Source: Notospermus geniculatus (lineage: Eukaryota; Nemertea; Pilidiophora; Heteronemertea; Lineidae). From it: a DNA stretch of 64,000 nucleotides. The position numbers and the translations under genes were made by a program. Numbering within the stretch: the first letter of the stretch is position 1; each line of letters starts with the position of its first letter. Below, one piece after another: positions 24,501-33,400 of the stretch. The notes beneath the pieces are model-generated. The model was not told where the DNA came from. It worked only from the letters and a program-made list of their open reading frames with translations, and searched no databases. The stretch spans positions 795,685 to 859,684 of the forward strand of contig NMRB01000036.1 in assembly GCA_002633025.1 (NCBI GenBank). Direction: 5' to 3'.

Positions 24501-25935
24501 CCGGCGACATTTCTCATGACAACTCTCTCCTCATGTTTACAGGTCCGTATCTACGACCGCTACCTCCCGGATGCAGATGTTACAGCCTACATCAAGAAAG
24601 TTGGGATGAGGAGACAGCAGCATGTCAAAGCTCTGGTGGCGCATTACGACATGGACTTCAATACCAAAGGTAAAGAAAGCAAGCTAACGGCAATGGTTCG
24701 CTATAGTGTTAGGCCTTGGAGGAATTATACTGATTATACAGTATAATTCCTCCAAGCGCAGACTGATATTCACAATGCCCCTAGGCCTAGGCCTAACCTT
24801 GGAGGAATTATACTTGTCAGTATAATTCCTCCAAGGTCTGCGCCACCACAATGGCCAGAATGTTATGTTTATTACCGTGACCTAGTTCATACATACACGC
24901 ACGGTCGATGTACACCGTATACCCCACTGCTCGCAATTGTACAGACCGATCAGGAATGCTAGACAAGACCGTTCGAATCCACGTATTTGAATGATCTTAG
25001 TTATCAATTGGGCATGGAAACTGTTGCTACACCTAAAAGAATGAGTTGAAGTATGGTACCTCACCTGATGAAGGGTTAGTATAAATGGTATCACAGCGCG
25101 TCAAACTTGTCAAGTGATGAAAAGGATGGCGACCATCTTTTCCACTGAAGCAGTGTGCCGCTGAGATCATGTGATTCAATGTGACCAATCAGAAGGCGTC
25201 CTCAAAAATAACCTCTAAAATTTTCCAAAAAATCGTACAATAAACTCCAAAACGCTGGAATAATTCAAATTTCTATATTCGGAACACGCTTTGACCACAA
25301 ATGATTTGAATATGCATCAATAGTCAATAGATTACGCGAGAGGAAAACAGGCTAAAAATCGGGGCGACAAAATTGAACAATGCTATGATGATTTTTGGTC
25401 GGAATGCGTGAAGGCCAGCTCACCAATAAGGCATCGTTAGATTTGCCTGCAGTTGAGAGATCGTCAGTCCAGAATGAGGAGAGACACATTGTTGAGAGAT
25501 AGAGGGAGCGAGCGATTCAATTCTTTTCCACTACGAAGGCATAATCAGTTATTTTTCAATGAACAAGATAGCCTATTGAAAGCTGGTAGAGACAAATTTT
25601 GTCCTTTTTTCAGCGGATGTCTTGCAAGATAAGAGCGAATTCAAGGTGAATGGTCGCATCTACGGAAAACCTAAATTTGTCAAGGTAAGTACGGCATGGA
25701 CGCCGTATCAAGGCTGATCAAAAATAATGGTGTGTCATTTCCTGACACTTGCTGGCTTGCGATATCGACCCGAGGTTATCGGGGGTTCTTTGCATGCAGT
25801 GACGGACGTACAACACGCGCTTTTAGTAGTCGCAAATATCTCTTCTGTACCCTAACAACTGGTGAATGGACTCACTTTTCATTTCAGAGCATTCAAGATC
25901 AGGCAAGATTTGAAATAGCCAGGCCAAACAATTAG
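413..25935 (+). CDS. Giant multidomain extracellular LRR / fibro-slime / cadherin / discoidin / thrombospondin / LamG protein (5' partial)
   Basis: About 55 exons can be joined with compatible phases into roughly 2,730 codons. Domains in order, with approximate residues: N-terminal segment 1-53, leucine-rich repeats 54-952, LRR C-terminal cap 953-1008, FN3-like 1008-1136, fibro-slime 1137-1378, two cadherin repeats to 1669, discoidin first half 1670-1779, Cys-rich module to 1885, EGF modules to 2054, thrombospondin type 3 repeats to 2287, thrombospondin C-terminal domain to about 2505, LamG-like jellyroll and tail. All are extracellular adhesion or matrix modules, so a secreted matrix or surface protein is inferred. 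No signal peptide or transmembrane segment is visible; the 5' end lies outside the window. Exon coordinates are given under the domain entries. Two defects: an in-frame TAG at 22026-22028 and a missing discoidin segment at the N at 17904. Two adjacent genes cannot be excluded, but phases run unbroken through the LRR/FN3 junction. Confidence 0.8.
1131..1301. repeat. Inverted repeat with tandemly doubled right arm
   Basis: The left arm (1131-1160, begins GGCCGTATTCTGGAAGC) is complementary to 1221-1253. A further copy of the right arm follows at 1254-1301. It lies in an LRR-gene intron. It looks like a small foldback element whose right half has been duplicated. Confidence 0.7.
9845..10078. mobile_element. 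MITE with ~62-bp terminal inverted repeats
   Basis: Left arm from 9845 (AATACTCTAAATTCCCACTT...) and right arm ending at 10078 are near-perfect complements over about 62 bp. With TA taken as target duplication, the element is CTCTAAATTCCC...GGGAATTTAGAG, as in Tc1/mariner-type MITEs. It ends 21 bp before the exon at 10100. Confidence 0.85.
10350..10486. mobile_element. MITE-like inverted repeat, 137 bp
   Basis: The arms 10350-10396 and 10441-10486 are complementary over about 46 bp (TTTAGAATTCAAACGATAAA / its complement). They contain the repeated hexamer AACGTT. It begins 14 bp after the donor of the exon ending at 10336. Confidence 0.8.
10717..10796 (+). tRNA. tRNA-Leu (anticodon UAG)
   Basis: The 80-nt cloverleaf is complete. 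Acceptor GGCAGCT pairs with AGCTGTC (one G-U), discriminator A. The D stem is GCC/GGC, the anticodon stem CTGGT/ACCAG with loop TTTAGGC (anticodon TAG), the long variable arm TCC-GAAA-GGG, and the T arm GTGGG-TTCGAAT-CCCAC. A T8 run about 3 bp downstream is a good Pol III terminator. It lies in the intron between the last LRR exon and the LRR cap exon, sense to the host gene. Confidence 0.95.
11095..11261 (+). other. LRR C-terminal cysteine cap (LRRCT)
   Basis: The exon reads [15 protein letters not shown] and then further cysteines at AVCETP and LYPC. This is the CxC...C...C pattern that caps extracellular LRR solenoids. It enters in phase 2, continuing the LRR exon phase, and leaves in phase 1, the usual phase for shuffled extracellular modules. 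Confidence 0.85.
11561..12205 (+). other. Fibronectin type III-like module, two exons
   Basis: Exons 11561-11681 and 11943-12205. The first begins [19 protein letters not shown] and contains a Trp in the B-strand position. The second contains [15 protein letters not shown] and ends [13 protein letters not shown], the classic FN3 Tyr/Leu corner and closing S-x-W-S-x-P motif. A 50-bp palindromic element sits 11 bp inside the intervening intron. An Ig-like fold is the alternative. Confidence 0.7.
11693..11742. mobile_element. Palindromic mini-element, copy 1 (7-bp TSD GATAAAC)
   Basis: A 50-bp near-perfect palindrome with ends CTTGGAGGAATTATA and its complement and an AT-rich core. It is flanked on both sides by GATAAAC (11686-11692 and 11743-11749). 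Inserted 11 bp into an intron of the large gene. Confidence 0.9.
12431..14883 (+). other. Fibro-slime domain
   Basis: Exons 12431-12494, 12702-12995, 13512-13690, 14339-14439 and the first 90 bp of 14794-15031. The hallmarks appear in order: opening MAVTFYDFS and [34 protein letters not shown] followed by a histidine-bearing HNFG; then [16 protein letters not shown], the family's FTFxGDDDVWVFIN motif with GGGED in place of GDDD; then [14 protein letters not shown] and DFDSVVF. These match the fibro-slime family known from Dictyostelium and Fibrobacter-type surface proteins, which is related to PA14-type sugar-binding modules. The role here is inferred to be glycan or matrix binding. Confidence 0.85.
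14118..14199 (+). tRNA. tRNA-Leu (anticodon UAG), second copy
   Basis: Same sequence as the copy at 10717 except in the variable arm, where the loop is AGAAAT instead of GAAA, giving 82 nt. All stems, the TAG anticodon and the B box GGTTCGAATCC are intact. A T-rich terminator follows. It sits in a fibro-slime intron of the same gene, also in sense orientation. Confidence 0.95.
14884..16404 (+). other. Two cadherin-type repeats
   Basis: Exons: rest of 14794-15031, then 15277-15390, 15491-15675, 15841-16010, 16151-16404. Repeat 1 reads [19 protein letters not shown], then [19 protein letters not shown], then ILDINDNCP, the calcium-binding LDxNDNxP linker. Repeat 2 reads [16 protein letters not shown] and [15 protein letters not shown]. 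These are canonical cadherin calcium motifs, although repeat 1 lacks a clear DxD element. The second repeat ends without a DxNDN linker before the discoidin domain. Confidence 0.85.
16620..17055. repeat. GC-rich interspersed inverted repeat in intron
   Basis: GGCGCGTGTCCAGAGG and GGTCCAGGGGGTCCGG on the left are complementary to CCCCTGGACCCCCCTCTGC and CCTGGACACGCCCC on the right. The interior has poly-C/poly-G runs. A related GC-rich stretch occurs near 44990-45120. Confidence 0.55.
17158..17235 (-). mobile_element. LINE reverse-transcriptase fragment
   Basis: The minus-strand translation reads [17 protein letters not shown]. This is the catalytic-core signature (LLDLSAAFDTVDH) of non-LTR retrotransposon reverse transcriptases. 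Only this short relic is recognisable, in the intron just upstream of the discoidin exon. Confidence 0.7.
17297..17827 (+). other. Discoidin (F5/8 type C) domain, first half only
   Basis: Exons 17297-17416 and 17619-17827. They read [20 protein letters not shown], the usual C-x-LG-x-x-x-G-x-IPD-x-x-IxASS opening. They continue with [18 protein letters not shown] and [18 protein letters not shown], then stop at AGRK. The family's final part (the RYIRxxP and LRxELxGC region) is absent. The exon ends in phase 0 while the next exon at 17915 needs phase 1, and an N at 17904 lies between. The missing exon was probably lost at an assembly join. Confidence 0.85.
17904..17904. other. Single-N assembly join inside the discoidin region
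   Basis: The N lies between a discoidin exon that ends early and an exon in an incompatible phase. Other single Ns in this sequence separate duplicated haplotype copies, so a join with lost sequence is likely. Confidence 0.6.
17915..18234 (+). other. Cys-rich ephrin-receptor-like and EGF-like segment
   Basis: One exon, entering in phase 1. It reads [18 protein letters not shown], then [15 protein letters not shown], then [14 protein letters not shown], the paired CxxC spacing of GCC2/GCC3 or ephrin-receptor-like modules. An EGF-like tail with [12 protein letters not shown] and a final DIDE follows; this is the linker that precedes calcium-binding EGF modules in thrombospondins. Confidence 0.75.
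18634..19785 (+). other. Thrombospondin-type EGF modules
   Basis: Exons 18634-18882, 19277-19426 and 19678-19785, all in phase 0. They read [20 protein letters not shown], then [18 protein letters not shown] (a calcium-binding EGF), then [20 protein letters not shown] and CLGWYCKK. The order EGF, cbEGF, EGF, CxxDxDxD, C-x-x-x-x-CKK matches the region just before the type 3 repeats in thrombospondin and COMP. Confidence 0.85.
19915..22025 (+). other. Thrombospondin type 3 calcium-binding repeats
   Basis: Exons 19915-20022, 20252-20456, 20778-20901, 21375-21556 and the start of 21946-22170. The repeats follow [56 protein letters not shown] and similar, with the alternating C- and N-type Asp loops that wrap calcium in thrombospondins. 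The last repeat reads [16 protein letters not shown]. Its RGD tripeptide stands where I recall vertebrate thrombospondin-1 carrying RGDAC. Confidence 0.92.
22026..22028 (+). other. In-frame TAG between type 3 repeats and thrombospondin C-terminal domain
   Basis: In the exon 21946-22170 the frame reads ...[27 protein letters not shown]... Both sides are in the same frame and match thrombospondin continuously, so this is a substitution-type stop and not a frameshift. No GT-AG pair lies close enough to remove it. A one-base error, a null allele or readthrough are all possible. Confidence 0.85.
22029..23399 (+). other. Thrombospondin C-terminal lectin-like domain
   Basis: Exons 21946-22170 (after the TAG), 22383-22570, 22903-23078 and the first part of 23258-23482. 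Signature stretches are [34 protein letters not shown] then [66 protein letters not shown] and HTCAD. This is the jellyroll that defines thrombospondins; it binds integrins and CD47 in vertebrates. Splice phases are intact throughout, which argues against a long-dead pseudogene. Confidence 0.92.
22653..22811. repeat. 53-bp tandem repeat, about 3 units
   Basis: Units start at 22653, 22706 and 22759 with GGGCGGCGCTGCAGTCGTCA; the third diverges after about 20 bp. It lies in a thrombospondin C-terminal intron. A diverged relative occurs near 44840-44935. Confidence 0.8.
23400..24669 (+). other. LamG-like jellyroll (LamGL) domain
   Basis: Exons: rest of 23258-23482, then 23708-23910, 24177-24247, 24335-24406, 24543-24669. 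It reads [85 protein letters not shown]. This is the concanavalin-like LamGL pattern, with DGxxDYVxV, FTxEAWV, LxVNG-like and GxIEDVRIYxRxL motifs. Confidence 0.88.
24715..24756. mobile_element. Palindromic mini-element, copy 2
   Basis: A 42-bp palindrome with ends CTTGGAGGAATTATACTG / CAGTATAATTCCTCCAAG. Left flank is GTTAGGC (24708-24714) and right flank CGCAGAC (24757-24763). These flanks match copy 3 only after inversion; see findings. Confidence 0.9.
24798..24835. mobile_element. Palindromic mini-element, copy 3
   Basis: A 38-bp palindrome of the same family, 41 bp after copy 2. Left flank is GCCTAAC, the reverse complement of copy 2's left flank. Right flank is GTCTGCG, the reverse complement of copy 2's right flank. 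Confidence 0.9.
25614..25935 (+). other. C-terminal tail exons and stop
   Basis: Exons 25614-25684 ([20 protein letters not shown]...) and 25888-25935 ([15 protein letters not shown], stop TAG). Together with [10 protein letters not shown] at the end of the previous exon, this resembles the opening of another LamG-like repeat that then stops. The last exon is short and supported only by a good acceptor, by phase and by a downstream poly(A) signal. The gene might instead splice to exons not recognised here. Confidence 0.5.
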
Positions 25936-26035
25936 ACCAGACCACTCCCGTGGTAGACCAAGTTTTCCATGCACGCCAAAGGAATCTCGACTGCTGCCTC
26001 CATACATTTTGAAATACCAACGCCTTCGGTCACTT

Positions 26036-26079
26036 CACCTTCAGACTACGCTCCACTTACAAAGTGTAGTCCGAAGGTG
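26036..26079. repeat. Hairpin in the 3' UTR
   Basis: CACCTTCAGACTAC and GTAGTCCGAAGGTG form a stem with one mismatch between stop and poly(A) signal of the large gene. Confidence 0.6.
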
Positions 26080-26152
26080 TTGCATACCACTAATGGTGTA
26101 GGACACCTTTGTGTACACAGACAATCCGATGAAAATGCATAATCATAGCATG

Positions 26153-26158
26153 AATAAA
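26153..26158 (+). terminator. Poly(A) signal AATAAA of the large gene
   Basis: AATAAA lies 218 bp after the stop codon at 25935, in otherwise non-coding sequence. It also lies before the convergent FNBP4 gene. Confidence 0.55.
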
Positions 26159-27470
26159 GTAGGGATTTATACTATCCAAACAAAGGGTGTTGATTTCTTA
26201 CTTCCGACGGAGAGAGCCAGAGTTGTGGGGGACCGTGTCTGAAAGACTGCGTTTGGAGTTGAACAAAGAAGAAAGGTCGACAAACAACTGTATTTGATTG
26301 TTCATTTCCAAATTATTGAACATGATTGACATTCATGTATTACAAGCAATTCATTAGACAAAATATTTGTCACAAAGACTTGCACAATTTGATACTAAAG
26401 CACTGCAAGCCACTACAAACAATAGGGTTTATGACCCTGGGCCAAAGGTGCTGTTCCAGGTGGGAATCTTCTCCTGCAAGGTGGCTCTCATTGGTCTCAA
26501 TGATAGACATCAACAATTCACAATTGTTTCCTGACAAATGTACGACTTATGCTGAGAGCAACGACACACTAATGACTGCCGAGAGTTTTGTTTGTGTTGT
26601 CCCCTTAGAGCCAACTCATGCGAGAGAACTCTCACACAAAGCAGCACTTTCAGGATAAGCGGTGCACCATATATGTCATCTATTTTACAACTTTCAGCAT
26701 TATTTACAAAGCTAGACTTTGAGTCAGCTTATGACTGAATCAAGGAAAGAGGGGGAACCAACCAAAATGCGGACCTGGGGTGGATGTCAACTCAGTGGTT
26801 ACTTGCCATGACATCATTCCAAGATGTCACGGTCTGGCCATGATGTCACTCCAATAGATGTCATGGCAAGAGACCGCTGACGGAATTGGCATCAACACTT
26901 AGGAAGCCTAATTTGGCTACCAAAAAATAACACTCCTTTTCAAACATGTACCGTGTACCGGGACTCTCAATTGGGCCACCGTGCACGATGGCATAGGATA
27001 ATTCACTTGTCATTAGTGCATACGATATCCAGAAAAGAACATCTAACTTGAGATTTCTCCATGAAAGATTTACCAGCACATCTATTTTACAGTCCATCAT
27101 CGATCATGCAGTTCTATCACAACATCATCAACCATCTGCAGGCCATACAGCTTCCTTTTAGAAGCATCCTCCACATTACTTCCTAATAAGATAACGAATA
27201 CCAAACTCTATAAGCGAGCATCCTTTCGCTAGTACCAAACTAGCAATAACTACCGATGAGTACCGGTAAATAAACATGTAATCACCCGAGTTTTATCACT
27301 GATAATCAAGAGAACAGCAGAGTGTCTCTGTCCCATCAGATGGAAAATTGTCAGTGACCAGGTGAGGCTTCCATAGGAGCAAAAAACATGACTGAACAGC
27401 TTAGAACACCTTTGCTAATAACACCACAACAGGAATTATCCAAGTGTTTCTCTGCTATCTGCATTTTTGA
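26159..27470. other. Convergent 3' intergenic / FNBP4 3' UTR region
   Basis: This lies between the ends of two converging genes and has no recognisable exon. Part is presumably 3' UTR of FNBP4 on the minus strand. I found no AATAAA on the minus strand, so its cleavage site is not placed. Confidence 0.4.
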
Positions 27471-30400
27471 TCAACTAGAATCTTCAGTATCCCTCTTGGC
27501 ACGGGCTGCAGCTTGCGCTATTTCTTTTTCCACTTCTTGTTGTGCTTTTTGCCATTTCTGGACCATCGAAGACACGTTTTTCTTCTTCAGTGACAAGGCA
27601 CCACCGGATTTCATCTTTATCTGAAAGACAGTTTTCAAATTGATGGTTGTCACACCTCTGCTCTCGATCTTCATGTATCGTGAGGTAACTCATAGCTAAG
27701 CTGCCTATCTACCTACATAGTAGTAGTTAACTCATGGCTAAGCTCTCTATTTACCTGTATGTTGAGTTAACTCTCAGCTAAGCTCTCTACCTACACATGG
27801 CTATTAAAGCAAGGTCAGATAACTCATAGCTAAGCAATCTATCTACATGCCTTGTGAGTTAGCTAATAGCTGTGCTCTCCACCACTACAAGCAGTGTGAA
27901 TTACATGTATAAACACCACTGTGCTGTCTATCTAGAAGCATTGTGAATAAACACACAGCTGGACTCTAAATCAACATGAAGTATGCATGGTATGAACTAC
28001 CTCAATGAAGCCTACCTACCATACATACCTTATCTTTTTTCTTCTTTTTCCCACTCTCAGTGACCGTGGCAGCCAAGCTCATTGCCAGCTGACTTGCACT
28101 ATGAGCTGTCTGACTTGTAGTAGCAGGGACACTTGGTTGAGGAGGCTTCTCAGTTGCTCCAGAGGTAGTCGTATCTGGAGCGTAAGTTGTTGGGGCGCTT
28201 GCGACGGTAGTCTTTGCCGCGCTGGTTTGTGATTCCCGGAAGAGGACAGGCTGGGCGCTGAGATGAGCTGGCTTGTCCAGTGCTGATGGACGAGAACTCG
28301 TAGGATAGGATGAATCGTGTGAGTCACCCGATTCACGGCACGGTGGGGGTGGGGGAGGGGGCACAACCATGTATCCAGGACCATGATGCATTGCGTTATA
28401 GCCACCGGTATGATAGGAGTAGGGGCCCGAGTGAAAGCCATGTGAGCTCGATACAAATGGATTAGGCATGCTATGCCGTCTTGGAAATGGCGGCATGGGA
28501 GGAGGCTGGAGATCGGGAACAGTCGAGTCTACGACACTGTCGTCGATATCCATATCAACCTCCTGTATGGGGCTGTGGGGTAGATATGACGTGGGGTTGT
28601 TTTCTGTCCCGGGGGGTAGGGGAGGTGGACTGTATTCACCAGAAAGTATGGGCGGAGGGGGAGGGGGGACAAAATTTGTGTCAAATCCAGGAGGAGGGGG
28701 TGGTGGCTCTAAGGTTTCCGAGGAGGGTTGGTCGTCTTGTGGGAGTGGGGGTGGGGGAGAGGAGGGTGGAGGTGGTGGTGAGGATGGGGGTAGCGGTGGT
28801 GGTTCTGGTTCTGGTGGCAGGGGAGGCTGACTAGATGGCTCTTCTGGTGGCGGCGGCTGCATCGTCTCATCCGAGTGTAGAGAAGACTGGTCTACGTCGC
28901 CAGTGAATGTACTTGTGATGTCTTGACCTTCTCCTACAGCAGCATTGAAATCCTGCAAAGAAATGGAATGTCAGTTAGATTTCCGAAGGATAGAGATGAA
29001 TGAATCAGGTCGAATCAAGACATGCAGTTGGTAAGAGCAGACACAACTTTTCGGGATGGCCTGTAGGAAACATTTTACCTGCACCATTCGACCTTCACTT
29101 GAATCAACCTCCTCTTCCAACGCGCTTGAACTTGCTTCAATATCTTCCTTGTAACCATCGCCGCCGTCAAGAGGATATTCCCACTGTGACGAACCCGTCT
29201 CGTTGTTTTGGTAGAAGTAGCGTTTATAATCTCTGAAAGCACCCCAACCGGGGATAGAAAATTTCTCATTAACACAACGCCCAAATATAGGAAAAATTAG
29301 TGAAGTGTCTGGCCCTCTTGCATTCTCTATACCTACATAATGTAGTCCGTGAAGCGGTCCACGCTCCAGGCACAGCTTTCTTTTTATAAAACTCCAGCCA
29401 GACTTTCACACCAATTTTTCATTGTGAAGGTCAACAAGAAAAATCACCTTTGGATGAGCATTTGTACAGTAATATGTACAAACGCATCTTCTTTGCTTGA
29501 TATTGACCTGTCAGAATGAAAGTTGCAATTTTATGACCAGTGGACCTGTTTACTCTGTCCTGATAATCCTTCAGTTGCAAGTGGGATGTTGTAGAAGACT
29601 GGACCCCGTTTTGTTGTGTACAGGGTCAATCCTGCAACTGAATTTTGCCCCAACGGGATATTGAGGGGAGGGAGTAATCAGTGTCCACCGGATAGATTCC
29701 TGTCACAGGTTTGCCCCAAGGTAGGACCATCGGACCATCTGCCCACGTGCGGAGAGAGCACATGTGATGGCAAATGAAGGAGACAATCACCGACTGGAAA
29801 ATCATTATGAGTCGATAAAACTGGACGAAAGTAAATGCTCATTTTTTTACACAAAGCACCAATGAGGCAGAATCAAGCTTTGGATTTCTATTTATTTTGA
29901 GTCATATCTTTCAGTGGAAAGCCCTAAACATGGCCTACAATGTCAATAAGAAATGTTGAAACCCCAGTAAAAGATACAAATTCTGCGAAATATGAAGGTG
30001 CAAATCTCAACAAACAGAAGTCCCTTGGATTTTTTTGTATTTTGCAGACGTGCTCTCAAAGGTCAAAGAAACAAAATGCCCTGATCTTTCTGACATATAA
30101 TCAACAGACTTCCTTCAGTTTCACTCCTCGGCATCTAAGATTATACCATTCATTGATAATGAGAGAGATTTTCCAGCAGATGAGACTTCAATATTTCAAT
30201 GCCAGAGTTAGAAAGGCCCTGTTGACATGGGCAGCTTCATCAAGACCCTCCTAAACGTCTGGTTTCAACAGTCTACTCACCACCGACGATCATTGCTTCT
30301 TCTTCCAAAGATCTTCGGCCTCCGGCCATCGAAAACATCCATTGAATTGTCCAAACATTTTTTAAATGCAGTTCAAAATAGTGTACGATAGGATAAAGGT

Positions 30401-33400
30401 TCATGCCCCCCCCCATCAGACAAGACCCCACAGTAAATGTCATAGCAGTTTTCAATCAAATTGTGGCATAGAATTCATGCTATCAATGAGTTTGGCAACA
30501 CCAGCCTAATAGATTCTATATTGCACATTCTGGACCATCAAGATTATATTGTGATTCTTTCAACAATGATTGTGAAATAGCCAAATCTTGACATTTACGA
30601 GCAAGAATTTTAGCTCCTTCAGGAAGATTTTCCACAGTTCAAACCCTTTAAGGACTGCACAAATTTCTGAAGGGGTACCCTATTTTCAAGACATCTAGAT
30701 TTTTGAAAATTGAGTCCCTTCTTCAAGATCATTCTTTGCTCTTTCCAATAAATACCCATGATGGGGGCAGAATCATTTTATGATTTTTTTCACCAGTCAC
30801 ACTTTGGTGACTTTCGTCACCACCTGTCCTTAAAGGGTTACCATAACCAGTTTATTTTTCGTGTAGCATGAACTCTAATTTCAGCATTCCATGTATCTAT
30901 TTTCCCTTCACTGCTATTTTCCATCCACAAGTCCTCCAAACCCTCAATTCAGAGTCAGACCAGACTGGAACTGAAACGGTTAACAGCAAGAGCCGGGTTG
31001 TGGGTCACAGAAGCCTAACCAGTGTAACTACAGGTCCCAGATTCATCCCACGCTGCAGTTAACTGCAGGTACGGCCAGCACATGTCGAAGATAATAAAAA
31101 GGGCCGTACCTGTCCCAGTGGCACGACCATCCTTTGGGCGCAGCGCCGAGCTCATACTGTTTGATCTGGTTGTCGGCGTCGTTCAGTTTCTTCAACAGAT
31201 GATGTGTTGACAAGCCACCTTCAACCCAGTCCACTAAGCGAGTCTACAATGAGAAAGTAAATGGACAAAATCCAAGTTAACATTGTACAGAATCCAACAT
31301 TGAGAATCCAAGTTAACATAGTGCAGTATCCAAGTTAACATAGTAGAGAATCCTAAGTTAACGTTGCACAGAATTCAAGTTAACATTGCACAGAATCCAA
31401 GTTAACACAGTACAGAATCCAAGTTAATATTGAGTGTAATACAGAATCCATCCATTAGAGGCCACCACCAGTAAGTGGTCCTAGACGTCATGGAACTGAC
31501 GTCACAGGTGCAAGACACGGCCTCACATCATTGAATGATGACTATGGGCCGTGCATTTCTTCTCTGTGACGTCAAACTCAAGTGACATTCTAGGACTGCT
31601 AACTGGTGGTGGCCTCCAACAGTAATAGTCTCCCACTCTTCCAACCTCCTACTAGTTTCCATAACCTACCTGTGTCTCAATAAGTAGAATCTGTAGCTTG
31701 GATAACCCTTTTCTTGTGATGTCGAGGAACTCCAACTTGCTCGTTATTGTTGATGACAGTTGGTCTATCTCAATCTGAAAAGTATCAAAAAGGTTAAAAT
31801 CTCCCTGAGTCTTCAACCTGTGGCTTGCAGGCATTAGACTTGACGTATTGGATTTGGCTCCAAAAGCTTGCACACATTTTTGAAAGAACAGTAAACTGAC
31901 GACTGGTTCATCAAACAAAATTACCTCCTGATCTTTCTGGTTAAACTTTTGGTCCACAGTGTTATCCTCAACTGCTTCCGTTTCTGCAATGAAAAGAAGA
32001 TGGGTCAGCAGAGGTAGCAGCCACAAATCACTCCAGCCTGAAAGCTCTCGACTCTCCAGGCATAGAATGCCCTCAAATCTGCGGTGACAAGTGATTGCTT
32101 TTGCTAGATATTGATATCAATAGATGTACATGTCGTGTAAGTTGTAGGAGTAAAACATCACTATTACCAGTCTTGATCTTTTTGGCTGGAGGTGGTTTAT
32201 CTTCCTCCAGTGTATCGGCACAGACTGACTCAGGAGATTCCCTCTTTATGCTTGGTTCTGGTGTCATGTCTGCCTCCCCATCGACACTTTCTTCTTCTGC
32301 TCTTTCAAGCTGTTCTAATTCAGCCTGAAATATACACCACATATTATAATCCCCTTTTTCACAGATTCCTTAGCACTCACTGGCTGTCAGAGTGGCTCAG
32401 TGGAAATATCTGCTCCTGCAACAACTGAAGTGCCAGCAAATGATGAGTTGCCCATTAAGAGCCAACATGCACGGGAAACTCTCCCAAGGGAGAATGCCTT
32501 CATTTATATACGTTAACAACTCACTTTTCTCTGAGCCAATTCCCGTTCCAACATTGCTTCCTCATCCTCATCCTCCGCTTTCACCGTAGCAACTGTCGTT
32601 GTTTCCACGACAGGCTCTGGCTGCTCCGGTTCAGCTGCTACACTGGCTTTCTTCTTTGTCTTCAGCCAACTTGAACCCCCGCTTCTTATCCTTTGTAACA
32701 ATTCGTTACGATCTATCTGCTTCCCTGCTGGTGCTTCATCGCTTTTTTCCTTCATATCAACCTTTTCTTCGTCTAAAGTTTTCCCCTTAATGAATTTCAT
32801 TGTGAATGTTTTCTTTTCCTCCTTCTTAACAAGTTCACTACCACGCTGGTCTCGCCGAAACCAATCGAACTCCTTCTGACCAGAATCTTTATCATAACTC
32901 TGTGGGAGGGGACTGTTACTGCGGGAGGAACCAGTCGCCCCTAAACCTGAACGTGAGAACTGAACTTTGGGGCCTACAGGATCATTATCGTCATTCGACT
33001 CAGAGGCGTATTTTGCAAGATGGCCGTACAAACTTTTCTGTTCCTCTGGCGAATCGGGATATTCACTGAATAACTGTNAGGTGGTTTATCTTCCTCCAGT
33101 GTATCGGCACAGACTGACTCAGGAGATTCCCTCTTTATGCTTGGTTCTGGTGTCATGTCTGCCTCCCCATCGACACTTTCTTCTTCTGCTCTTTCAAGCT
33201 GTTCTAATTCAGCCTGAAATATACACCACATATTATAATCCCCTTTCACAGATTCCTTAGCACTCAATGACTGTCAGAGTGGCTCAGTGGAAACATCTGC
33301 TCCTGCAACAACTGAAGTGCCAGTAAATGATGAGTTGCCCATTGAGAGCCAACATGCACGGGAAACTCTCCCAAGGGGGAGTGCCTTCATTTATATATGT

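Noticed and set aside
28468-28834. Glycine-rich open frames on the plus strand
   Set aside because: They are antisense shadows of the FNBP4 polyproline exon.
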